Shown piece after piece: positions 8,331 through 16,615 of a stretch of DNA of 31,593 bases. Made by a program: the position numbers and the translations under genes. The notes beneath the pieces are model-generated. The model was given only the letters and a program-made list of their open reading frames with translations. It ran no database searches and was not told the origin of the DNA. Source of the stretch: a virus. The stretch is taken from the IMG/VR virus record IMGVR_UViG_3300012931_000057, positions 1 to 31,593 of that record, one strand, 5' to 3'. Numbering within the stretch: the first letter of the stretch is position 1; the number at the start of each line of letters is the position of its first letter.

Positions 8331-9137
8331 GTGGGAATTCTACAGGATATTAAAGGTTTCTTTACTGGAAGTCCTGCACAGATGCAGACTTTTGGAAACC
8401 TCAGTCCAGAACAGCAAGCGGCATTATCTCAGGTTCTACAACAGTTGACGAGTGGGCAGAACACTCAGGCATATGGCGGGCAGCTAACAGCGCCAGTAAA
8501 TCCTTTACAGCAAGCTTCTCTATCTGCCATGGAGCAAGCTGCTATGAGTGCTGCATCTCCAACGAGTGGGACAGCAACATCTACACAGGCTTTAACAGAT
8601 ATTATAAATGCAAAGCCACAAGACCTCACGTCGTATTTCAAGACCGCATTTGTTGACCCAGCAACAATGGCATTTGAGAATCAGGTAATGCCTGCACTAG
8701 AGGGACAATTCAAAGGTATGGCTGGATACGGGTCAGACTTTGCAAAAGCAGCCGGAACAGCAGCATCAACAGTTGGAACTAACATAGCATCTCAAGAAGC
8801 ACAGGCTGTGCAAGAAGCCCTAACCCGGCAGCAGGCTAATAAACTATCAGCTGCTACAGCTCTTCCAGGTGTTGCTACAGCAGATATACAGAATCTTCTA
8901 TCTCTGCAAGCTGGCGGTGGTGTAGCTCAAGCAACAGCACAGGCACCTTTATCAGCTGCATATTCAGAGTTCCAACGACAACAGCAGGCAAAGCAGATGA
9001 ACATTCAAGATATTCTTGCCGCTCTTGGTATCCAAACAAAGAGTCCAGTTGTTGTACCTGGACAGGCTGGATTCTTGCAAGGTGCTGCAGCTGGCGTTGG
9101 ACAGGCTGCAACTACAAAATTGCTTAGCAGTATGTAA
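8331..9137 (+). CDS. Internal virion / DNA ejection protein candidate (Ala/Gln-rich)
   Basis: A 268-residue protein starting at GTG, with AGGAG directly overlapping the previous stop. It begins 'MGILQDIKGFFTGSPAQMQT' and is dominated by Ala, Gln, Ser and Gly helices ('LSPEQQAALSQVLQQL', 'EAQAVQEALTRQQANKL'), with a Gly/Ala C-terminus. This composition, the lack of Cys, and the place before a Gln-rich protein and a giant protein fit the internal ejection-protein cluster of short-tailed phages. The last codons lie inside palindrome copy 2, which supplies the stop. Confidence 0.6.
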   Translation: MGILQDIKGFFTGSPAQMQTFGNLSPEQQAALSQVLQQLTSGQNTQAYGGQLTAPVNPLQQASLSAMEQAAMSAASPTSGTATSTQALTDIINAKPQDLTSYFKTAFVDPATMAFENQVMPALEGQFKGMAGYGSDFAKAAGTAASTVGTNIASQEAQAVQEALTRQQANKLSAATALPGVATADIQNLLSLQAGGGVAQATAQAPLSAAYSEFQRQQQAKQMNIQDILAALGIQTKSPVVVPGQAGFLQGAAAGVGQAATTKLLSSM

Positions 9138-9149
9138 CAATTTGTTACA
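9133..9149. promoter_or_regulatory. Recurrent intergenic palindrome, copy 2
   Basis: Exact TGTAACAATTTGTTACA. It contains the TAA stop codon of the upstream internal virion gene and ends 11 bases before the ATG of the next, just ahead of its AAGGA site. The sequence and the distance to the start match copy 1, in the same strand context. Confidence 0.8.
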
Positions 9150-9160
9150 AAGGATATATC

Positions 9161-10240
9161 ATGGCTCAAGTTATATATATGCCCCCAAGTCCCAGTGTTG
9201 GTGAAGCACTAGGTCAGGGATTTGGGTCTGTACTTATGCTGCATATGCATCGGCAGCAACAGCAGAAAGAAGTTCAACAAATGCAGATGCTTCAGAGTTC
9301 TGTAGAGCAAGCTGTGCAATCTGGCGGCAGGCAGGCTGGCTTGGAGATAATGAATAAGATTCCATATAAAACTCTTGACCAGTATCAAAAAGGCATGCAG
9401 TGGTTTAATACTATATCTCCACCAAAGGATTTGACTCCACGCGAAGTATCTACATTCGACCCGCAGACTGGGCAGGAAACAAAGCAGTTTGTTCGCACAG
9501 GAGACTTGACAAAGTTTAGTGCGGCTGCACAGCAAGCCGGGCAGACTCTTGCAAAGCCAGATGTTACAGATTTCTATTCCTTAGGACCTGGTGGCACATA
9601 CCAGAATCTTGGGCGTGCACCTGTAACAAATCGTCCTCCTGGAAGTCATACCTTGGAGGAGCTTAAGCTTGTTGAGCAGCAACGAACAGACCAGCTAAAA
9701 CTTGAGGCTGCAAATCGCTCCGAGCGCAAGTTTCAATTTGCCATGGATAAACTTGCAGAGAGCAAGGACAAGCAGGAAGCATCAAAACAGATGACAGAGA
9801 TGAAAGCTTACAATGGTGTTGTCAGTTCCATGCTGAATGTTAAGAAGTCCATAGGAATGAATGGGGAGATTATTCTGGACTTTGGTGGGGATAGCAAGAA
9901 GGCTGATGCATATAGGGAAGCTTTAACTAAAGGTTCGGAGTATCTAGCAAAATATAAAGGAGATATAAACAAAGCTGCCTCAGAAGCTCTTAGTGCCTCT
10001 GGTGCCTTTGACCAGCCTATGCCAGAGGCTCCAACTGCAGCTCCTGCACAGCAAGAGGGTGGCGCAATAACACGACTATATCAGGCACTCAAAGAACGAA
10101 TTACAGGCCAACCTGAATCGGCAGCAAAAGCTCCAGTTGCAAAAGCTCCTGCGCCAGTTTTTGATAAAGGCAAGATATATGTTGATGCTAAAGGAAATCG
10201 TGCAAAGTATCTTGGTAACAATAAGTGGGAAAATCTATAA
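9161..10240 (+). CDS. Internal virion / ejection protein candidate (Gln/Lys-rich)
   Basis: A 359-residue, largely helical protein. It starts 'MAQVIYMPPSPSVGEALGQG', continues with a Gln-rich coiled-coil-like stretch ('HRQQQQKEVQQMQMLQSSVEQ') and a Lys/Glu helix region around residues 165-215, then a low-complexity Ala/Pro linker and a small C-terminal domain ('GKIYVDAKGNRAKYLGNNKWENL' in part). It has no Cys or membrane segment. It overlaps the giant gene by one base (TAATG), suggesting co-translation with it as part of the ejectosome. Function is inferred from composition and position. Confidence 0.6.
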   Translation: MAQVIYMPPSPSVGEALGQGFGSVLMLHMHRQQQQKEVQQMQMLQSSVEQAVQSGGRQAGLEIMNKIPYKTLDQYQKGMQWFNTISPPKDLTPREVSTFDPQTGQETKQFVRTGDLTKFSAAAQQAGQTLAKPDVTDFYSLGPGGTYQNLGRAPVTNRPPGSHTLEELKLVEQQRTDQLKLEAANRSERKFQFAMDKLAESKDKQEASKQMTEMKAYNGVVSSMLNVKKSIGMNGEIILDFGGDSKKADAYREALTKGSEYLAKYKGDINKAASEALSASGAFDQPMPEAPTAAPAQQEGGAITRLYQALKERITGQPESAAKAPVAKAPAPVFDKGKIYVDAKGNRAKYLGNNKWENL

Positions 10241-13200
10241 TGCCCTTCGACCCTGATTCAGCTAAGCTAGTAGATGTACCAAATGAGTTTGACCCAGGTA
10301 CAGCTAAGCCTGTAAGCATGGCTGCAAAAGCTGCTGGGCAGGTTCTTTCTATTCCCAGTCGGATAAAAGAACAAACACTTGCACTTGCACAGCAACCAGG
10401 TGCCGGCTTATATGGTCTTGGGTCACAGGCTATAGCTGGAAATATGGCACTGTTTGAAGCTGCAATTAAGTCTGGTGGAGATAAAGTTGCAGGGAAAAGT
10501 TTTGGAGAACGGTTCTCTGAAGAGTATGATAAAAACTATGCTCATCTTTCTGAACTGTATCATCCGCCCACACCAGCTGGCCAGCAGATGACAGCTAATA
10601 TCAATGAGTTTCTGGATAAGGTTGTTAGTGGACTTGGTGATGTTGCCTTCAAAGAACAGAAATACCAAGCTGAGACATATGCAAAGGAGACTGGTACCAA
10701 GCCAGTTATACCTGTTGAGAAGCAGGCTGCGGCAGCTGGTGCATTTACAGAAGCTCTTGCTACATTAGGTATTCTTACGGCGCCGGGGTTAAAAGGAAAA
10801 GGCGAAGTTAAGGCAGCGCCTGCACCAGTGTTAACTGGAAATGTTTTGTCAGATTTCGTTGCAAAGTATCCAGGAACCTATAGGCGAATGGAAGCTAGTC
10901 ATGTCGGTGATGCACCAGTTGCGGCTGCAAAAGCTGCACAGCCAGAAAGACACTTTGCTCGTATTGTTGAAGATGCAGTGAATAAAGAAATCGGACTGAG
11001 CAAATATCAGGATTTGGCCGAGCCACTTCTTAATATGGAAGGGCAGGCTAAAGTAACACTTGGAGATAAAATCAGACTCATTGTTCAGAAGTATGCTGCA
11101 CAGGCAAAGGAAACTATCCCAGCGCATGAACAAGTAGAGTATGCAAATACGCTAATTAAAAAAATCTTTGAACTCCAACAACAAGCTACGGCAGCAGAGC
11201 TTGCAAAGAAACCACTTGCACTTCCAGCGCCGAAACCACAAGTTGCTTTTGACGAACCTATCATAGTAGACCCTGCCGGGGTTGCAACTATCCATGCAAA
11301 ATACCGGGCTTCCTTAGACCAGATTGCTGAATGGCAAGGTACAACAGTCGACCCAACTGGAGTTGCCGGTCGTGAGATATTACAGAAGTACTATGGTGTG
11401 CCCAGAGGAGAACGATTAACTGAACGTGGAACGCCTGAGCGAAGAACACTTCGGCCAGAAGAAAAACGGTCTGGAATATTTAAGAAGCAGGCTGGTATCT
11501 TAGATATTGACCACCTCGCAGATAATATTGGAGCTATCAAGAACCTTGGAGAAGGTGTAACTAAATACATGCTGGCTGGCTTAGTTGACCCCCCATATGG
11601 TCTAGCTCATACAGCTAACGCGCGTGGAGATGTTACGCTCTTTCGTGTTGTTCCGAAGGGAGAGGATACAAGTCTTAAAGCTGGAGCATACCTTACAGCA
11701 GATAATAGTTATTTAGCATCCCGTGCTGCAGATGGAAAACAGGTTATCCAGCACACAGTTCCAGTTAAGCACCTTGTAGAGTCATCCCCTGGAAGTTATA
11801 TATACACCCCGCCTGGAACAGACCTTGGACCAGTTTTAAAATACCGAGATGGTGATGGCCGAGCTATTACGTTTGCAGACTTCTTACCTCCAGAATCTAT
11901 TAACCGCCCCGGCCTTAGAGGACAAAGCGGAGCAGTAGATATTACAGGGGAAACTCCATCAACTAATAGACCAACTACAAGCCTCCGTACAGATACTCTT
12001 ATGAGTATCCGAGCAAAGGATAGGGGAGATGCAGCCACACCAAAACAGCCTGGACGTTTAGCAGCTGTGCAAGAGAGCATTAAGCAGTATGGAATTAAAC
12101 ACCCAGTACAGGTTCTTATTAGCGACCAAGACCAGCTTGCATATCTTACAAATGGAAATCATAGAGTGTTAGCTGCCAGTAATCTTGGAATTGAAAGTGT
12201 GCCTATAAAGATTGAACATCAGGCTACACCCTTTACTGATGTGCAGAAATCATATGCTCGACCAGTTAGCGAACTTGGACTACAGGGTGTGAAGATTCAA
12301 AAGCCAACTACACCACAAAAAGGTGCAACCTTTGAAGATATGAAACGAATCTTCGGAAAGCATCAGCGCGGTGTATTAGATATAGATGGTATAGAAAAGA
12401 ATACGGAAGAAGCTAAAAAAGCTATTGTTCGAGCAACTGGAGCTGGATGGGCTGTAAGTAATCCTGAGGCGGCTGCACAGTATGTAAAAGATGTAATGAA
12501 TGGTAATGAAGTTGCGATGGAGAAAAATAGAAAAGTATTCAGTGACAACATTGTGAAGAAGGCTCGTCGTGCTATATATGCACATGACTATGATTTGAGA
12601 AAAGCCCTCCAAAATGCAGGCCCGTTGGGGCAAGTTGCTCATGATAGAATGGTTGTGCAGCATGGTGCGACTATGGCTGCGAAGGTAAAGATAGATGCTG
12701 TAAACAAAGATATTTTCAATCCGCTGAATCATGAAGATAGAATGGCACTAGATGAATTAACGCGCCTTCGCCGGATTGTGCAGATAGATAAGTATAAGGG
12801 AATAGGTGTTGTTCGGCATGAAGGTGGTATTACTGGTCCTATGGCTGGGGCTAGAATTAACCAGATGAAAAATGAACTAGGGCCTGATGCGTTTAATAAG
12901 TTGAACAATGCATCAACAAGTATTTTTGAAGAGCAGAAGATATTGCTCGATGAACTTAAAGACAATGGAGTTATTACTCCAGAACTCCATAAGAAGTTAT
13001 ACAACTTCGACTACACACGAACACAGTATCTTGATGCAATAGACCCAATGCTTCCTATAGCATCACATATTCATAACTTGAGAACTTCAGTTAGAAGTTC
13101 TGGAATTGCAACTCTTGGATATGGTAAGAAAATGGCAGTAAACATAAACTCCCAAGACTTACTCATTGAAGATATTGCACGGGTAGAGAATAGAATATTT

Positions 13201-15159
13201 AGAAATAATACCCTACTTGCAGTTCGAGAACTTGCTAAACGAAATCCAGGGAATGATATTGTAAGAATGCCAGGCCCAAAGATGATTAGCACTCTTGCTA
13301 ATGGCGACCAAGTTATGCATCATACTCCAGATGGATACACCTCTATTGGTGTTCGAGTGAAGGGAAAACAAGAATTTATCTTAATGAAAGATGATTATGC
13401 TGAACAGTTCATTGACCGTCCAGAAGGAATTCCTGAATGGTTAGCTGTTACATTCCGAACTGTTAGTGGAACATCCTTGCTTAAAACATCTAGCACAAGT
13501 ATGAACCCTGGCTTCGTGATTGCAGGTATTCCTATGGATATCTTTCATACATGGATGACTGCAAGTGATGTATACAGTCCACATCTGCCAATGTACTTGA
13601 TGCAGATGGGCAAAGACATGCTTGTGACTTCAAAGGATGCTTTCACCAAGACAGGTGCTTGGGAAGATGCAATGAATGAAGGTTTGGGGAGTTCATACTT
13701 AACCCACGAGAGTCGTTCCCTGACAGACCCGAAGAAGTCTATCGCATCAATAATGACTCCGAAGCTGGCACGTACTCGTGAGGCACTCTCCTATCTAAAT
13801 GATACTACTGATATGTGGATTCGCCTGGCGTATAGGAATAGGTTAATTGATAGCGACATGGAGCCATGGCGAGCAACTGCTATGTCTCGGGATAGGTTGG
13901 ACTACTTCCAAGGTGGGCCAATTACTAAAGCCTTTGACTCATTCATCCCGTATGCTAATGTTACGATTCAAGCTACTGGAAAAGCCCTCGAAGCAGCGAA
14001 GCGTGACCCAGGCGCTTTTATGACAAAGACTGCTTGGATAGTTGGCACGGCTGCGTCAGTAAAGATTGCGAATATCATATCCAGTCCAGAGACAGATAAG
14101 ACTATCCCCGTAATGGATAAGGTTCGGAACTTCAATATTACCTTCGGCGACCAGTACTACACCTTCGATGCAAATGGGAATAAGAGATATATGTATGTTC
14201 CTATCCGTCTTGACCAAGTTATAATGCCACTGAATGCAGCTGTTGTTGGCGGACTAGAGAAGGCTGAATATGGTAGAGCACCGAATGGAATAACTGGAAA
14301 TGCTATTGGTCAAGTATCTCCTGTATCTGGTGCTTTTCCAATTCCATCTATTGATGCTGTAGCTACGTATGTGACAAACTATGACGAGTTCACAGACCGA
14401 CCAATATACTCAGGCCCGAAGGTTAGACCTGAAGATGAGGTTCGTTCTTTCGGCACTGGGCAGCCAACAAGTTCTGCTGCGATTGCAGCTGGGCAGCTTA
14501 CTGGAATGAGTCCTATGAGACTGCAGGCGGCAGCAGGGAAGTTAGTGAACACAAATAATGTATACATTCAAGCTATGGGTGGGGCATATAGGTATCTATT
14601 TGAAGGCTCGAATCCAAGAGACCAAGCAACTAGTACAATGCTAATGCTTCAGCATGTTCCTGGTCTTCGGAATATTGTAAAGTTTACTACTCCATATGGA
14701 GATATGATGGATGACCTTACAAAGGCAGAACAACAAGTGGGGTCAATTACATCTAGAAGTACACAAGAACTGAATGACTTAATCTTCCAGGAAGAGCATG
14801 GACAGAATAATGTGACCGTGAAGACAATTGAAACTTATATAAATAATCAGCCTGCGGAGATGCGGCAGAAGCTGGCTGACCATGCAAAGTATACTTTAAA
14901 TGTAGATAAAATCATGGCGCACTATACTGCCTCAGATAATGTTCCTCCTCGAACGTGGTGGATAAATAGTGCAAAGGCACCTGCTGAAGTGCGCGCTCAA
15001 GTCTTCTATAACCAATGGGTCTCGGCAGCACCAGAAGATAGACAGCGTATGTTAAGTATTGCTCAGTCCCTTCAGGCTGCCGGTGTTGGATACCTCTCAC
15101 CAGACTTCCAAAAAGCTTTCATGGAGGAAAGAAAACTGTTGGGAGACGAGCAGCGATAG
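10240..15159 (+). CDS. Giant polyvalent-type ejection protein with ParB-like domain and LPD38-like C-terminus
   Basis: A 1639-residue protein starting at the ATG overlapping the previous stop. Regions: an Ala-rich helical N-terminus (1-160); Lys/Gln-rich helices (230-330); a 'GILDID' motif near 418; a possible ADP-ribosyltransferase-like segment at about 465-520 ('LFRVVPKGED', 'GAYLTADNSYLASRA'); a ParB/Srx-like domain at about 603-665 ('SIKQYGIKHPVQVL', 'NGNHRVLAA' with R642); a second 'GVLDID' motif near 711; long helical regions; and a C-terminal part (about 1060-1300) resembling the LPD38 domain of phage polyvalent proteins ('YLNDTTDMWIRLAYRNRLID', 'DYFQGGPITKAFDSFIPY'). Such proteins are packaged in the virion and injected with the DNA to protect or prime infection. 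Domain calls are from pattern memory; the ADP-ribosyltransferase part is weak. Confidence 0.7.
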   Translation: MPFDPDSAKLVDVPNEFDPGTAKPVSMAAKAAGQVLSIPSRIKEQTLALAQQPGAGLYGLGSQAIAGNMALFEAAIKSGGDKVAGKSFGERFSEEYDKNYAHLSELYHPPTPAGQQMTANINEFLDKVVSGLGDVAFKEQKYQAETYAKETGTKPVIPVEKQAAAAGAFTEALATLGILTAPGLKGKGEVKAAPAPVLTGNVLSDFVAKYPGTYRRMEASHVGDAPVAAAKAAQPERHFARIVEDAVNKEIGLSKYQDLAEPLLNMEGQAKVTLGDKIRLIVQKYAAQAKETIPAHEQVEYANTLIKKIFELQQQATAAELAKKPLALPAPKPQVAFDEPIIVDPAGVATIHAKYRASLDQIAEWQGTTVDPTGVAGREILQKYYGVPRGERLTERGTPERRTLRPEEKRSGIFKKQAGILDIDHLADNIGAIKNLGEGVTKYMLAGLVDPPYGLAHTANARGDVTLFRVVPKGEDTSLKAGAYLTADNSYLASRAADGKQVIQHTVPVKHLVESSPGSYIYTPPGTDLGPVLKYRDGDGRAITFADFLPPESINRPGLRGQSGAVDITGETPSTNRPTTSLRTDTLMSIRAKDRGDAATPKQPGRLAAVQESIKQYGIKHPVQVLISDQDQLAYLTNGNHRVLAASNLGIESVPIKIEHQATPFTDVQKSYARPVSELGLQGVKIQKPTTPQKGATFEDMKRIFGKHQRGVLDIDGIEKNTEEAKKAIVRATGAGWAVSNPEAAAQYVKDVMNGNEVAMEKNRKVFSDNIVKKARRAIYAHDYDLRKALQNAGPLGQVAHDRMVVQHGATMAAKVKIDAVNKDIFNPLNHEDRMALDELTRLRRIVQIDKYKGIGVVRHEGGITGPMAGARINQMKNELGPDAFNKLNNASTSIFEEQKILLDELKDNGVITPELHKKLYNFDYTRTQYLDAIDPMLPIASHIHNLRTSVRSSGIATLGYGKKMAVNINSQDLLIEDIARVENRIFRNNTLLAVRELAKRNPGNDIVRMPGPKMISTLANGDQVMHHTPDGYTSIGVRVKGKQEFILMKDDYAEQFIDRPEGIPEWLAVTFRTVSGTSLLKTSSTSMNPGFVIAGIPMDIFHTWMTASDVYSPHLPMYLMQMGKDMLVTSKDAFTKTGAWEDAMNEGLGSSYLTHESRSLTDPKKSIASIMTPKLARTREALSYLNDTTDMWIRLAYRNRLIDSDMEPWRATAMSRDRLDYFQGGPITKAFDSFIPYANVTIQATGKALEAAKRDPGAFMTKTAWIVGTAASVKIANIISSPETDKTIPVMDKVRNFNITFGDQYYTFDANGNKRYMYVPIRLDQVIMPLNAAVVGGLEKAEYGRAPNGITGNAIGQVSPVSGAFPIPSIDAVATYVTNYDEFTDRPIYSGPKVRPEDEVRSFGTGQPTSSAAIAAGQLTGMSPMRLQAAAGKLVNTNNVYIQAMGGAYRYLFEGSNPRDQATSTMLMLQHVPGLRNIVKFTTPYGDMMDDLTKAEQQVGSITSRSTQELNDLIFQEEHGQNNVTVKTIETYINNQPAEMRQKLADHAKYTLNVDKIMAHYTASDNVPPRTWWINSAKAPAEVRAQVFYNQWVSAAPEDRQRMLSIAQSLQAAGVGYLSPDFQKAFMEERKLLGDEQR

Positions 15160-15161
15160 GA

Positions 15162-15178
15162 TGTAACAATTTGTTACA
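15162..15178. promoter_or_regulatory. Recurrent palindrome, copy 3, at the convergent junction
   Basis: Exact TGTAACAATTTGTTACA, lying between the stop of the giant rightward gene and the end of the leftward genes. Its right arm contains the stop codon of the leftward 79-residue gene. It is the only copy not just upstream of a start codon; here the two transcription units meet. There is no T-run on either side, so it is not a classical intrinsic terminator. Confidence 0.75.
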
Positions 15179-15413
15179 AAGCTCGTTTTCCAAAATCATC
15201 TACTTTATGATAAGCTGATGGGTCTGATTCAAGTACGATTCCAGTAACTGTAACTACCAATCGTTGACCGGGGAGAACTTGGTATGGTATTCCTTGGGGG
15301 AAGGAAATAGGTAACCGATTGGACTGAGATAGGATTGCACAGTCTAGGGATACACAAACAGCTTTCGTTGTGCTGGCAAAGGTTTTTAGAACTTTCGTAT
15401 CTGTGCGTGGCAT
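15174..15413 (-). CDS. Small protein of unknown function, last gene of the leftward module
   Basis: A 79-residue protein starting MPRTDTKVLKTFASTTKAVC, with a beta-rich middle ('GIPYQVLPGQRLVVTVTGIVL') and a polar C-terminus. The ATG at 15413 has AAGGAG at good spacing, overlapping the helicase stop; an in-frame start 18 bases upstream lacks this. No family is recognised. The end of the gene lies inside palindrome copy 3. It is probably expressed with the helicase and polymerase genes. Confidence 0.6.
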   Translation of the reverse strand: MPRTDTKVLKTFASTTKAVCVSLDCAILSQSNRLPISFPQGIPYQVLPGQRLVVTVTGIVLESDPSAYHKVDDFGKRAL

Positions 15414-15415
15414 TA

Positions 15416-16615
15416 TTACTCCTTCTTCCAAATGTACACTTTATCATTACTCCCAATTATTACTTTAATATCCACAAAGCCTGTCTGTACCATAACCTCC
15501 TCAATTATTCTCATCGTTGCGCCATCTACATCACGGTAGAATTTACTCATAACATCTCGCCTAGACACCGGCGCGTGCATTCCTCTGATGTAGTCCATAA
15601 CCTTCTCCGTGGCGGCAGCATACTTCGCCTGACCGAGGCCACCGAAGGTTCTAGCCATTTTGAACTCAGCACTACGAAGAATCTTGTTTGCCCTATCAAA
15701 GTCTTGTGCGTTCAACACAAGATCATTTCCCCGACTAGCACTCATTATCATCATTAGCTTGCGCAGGTGTGTAGCTCTGCGTTCTGCATATCCGGCGAAT
15801 CGAGAATCCTCAACAGGGAACTTTCCGCTATCCAGTTCTTTGTCATAGTTAGTATACCAGGTTGTATATGCAGTCTCACCGGCAGTATCAAAGTGAAACT
15901 CCCCAGTCAAAGTGTTTATTCTATTCAAGTCTATTATCAATGCATTCCTGAGGTTCGACTCAAACGCTGTGATACCTGGCTTCGGTACTGTTTTACCCTT
16001 CTTATCCTCCACAATAAAGATAACTCTAGATGTAAAACCTCCGCCGACGGCCTCTTGCGGAAGCATACTCTGTAGCCAATCAGGAGCAGTAGCTCCAAGC
16101 AGATTAAAACATAATCCCTGTAGATGGTCTTTTCCACTACCCTTGGTTTCGTAAGTCCAGTCATCTTTTGAGTCATACCAGTCTGTTAATGATGCAAGAA
16201 ATTTAATATCATTCTGTCCGAGGAACACAGATAGTTCTTCACTAAAGCATGTGATGCTACAGTGGAATAGTATCTGGCTATCCGGCATTTGAAAGTTGTT
16301 ACTCGCCGTCTTCATGGCGCGAATAAGTGCCTCACGAGTTGCATTCTCACTTGTCATTGTTACGCCACTACATTCCTTCAATATATCCTTTCCTATCCCC
16401 AAGGCTACACCCTTACGAGTCCTTCCGCTGGGGCCAACTAGTACTATATACATATTAGGAAATATGCGTTCAAAGCCCCATAGGAATTGTACTTTCCTCT
16501 GCAGTGCCCCGGCAATAATACCTATAGCAATCCAAGTATGATAGGCGATAGGTGGCTCACTAGACTCCGTGTATTTTATATAAGCTGTAATCCAATCAGC
16601 AAGTTCGCGTGACAT
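15416..16615 (-). CDS. DUF3987-like replicative helicase / primase-helicase ATPase
   Basis: A 399-residue ATPase. After an N-terminal region ('ADWITAYIKYTESSEPPIAYH') comes a Walker A-type loop 'GPSGRTRKG' at 61-69, preceded by hydrophobic 'YIVLVG', then an acidic Walker B-like 'ITCFSEELSVFLG', an Arg-finger-like 'GGGFTSRVIFIVED', and a C-terminal winged-helix-like segment ('APVSRRDVMSKFY'). This matches DUF3987-type ATPases, which act as replicative helicases in phages. It overlaps the polymerase gene by 20 bases, so the two are co-expressed. It probably unwinds the template ahead of the split family A polymerase. Confidence 0.75.
   Translation of the reverse strand: MSRELADWITAYIKYTESSEPPIAYHTWIAIGIIAGALQRKVQFLWGFERIFPNMYIVLVGPSGRTRKGVALGIGKDILKECSGVTMTSENATREALIRAMKTASNNFQMPDSQILFHCSITCFSEELSVFLGQNDIKFLASLTDWYDSKDDWTYETKGSGKDHLQGLCFNLLGATAPDWLQSMLPQEAVGGGFTSRVIFIVEDKKGKTVPKPGITAFESNLRNALIIDLNRINTLTGEFHFDTAGETAYTTWYTNYDKELDSGKFPVEDSRFAGYAERRATHLRKLMMIMSASRGNDLVLNAQDFDRANKILRSAEFKMARTFGGLGQAKYAAATEKVMDYIRGMHAPVSRRDVMSKFYRDVDGATMRIIEEVMVQTGFVDIKVIIGSNDKVYIWKKE

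Noticed and set aside
9622-9631. TGTAACAAAT, a possible extra palindrome copy
   Set aside because: Only one arm is present and it is inside a coding region; the same applies to half-sites near 10215, 23312 and 28771.
15162-15178. Palindrome at the convergent junction as an intrinsic terminator
   Set aside because: It is A/T-rich with no following T-run on either strand and is identical to copies placed before start codons.
15335-15757. Rightward 140-residue frame opposite the helicase
   Set aside because: It lies antisense to a clear helicase gene and shows no recognisable domain or start signal.
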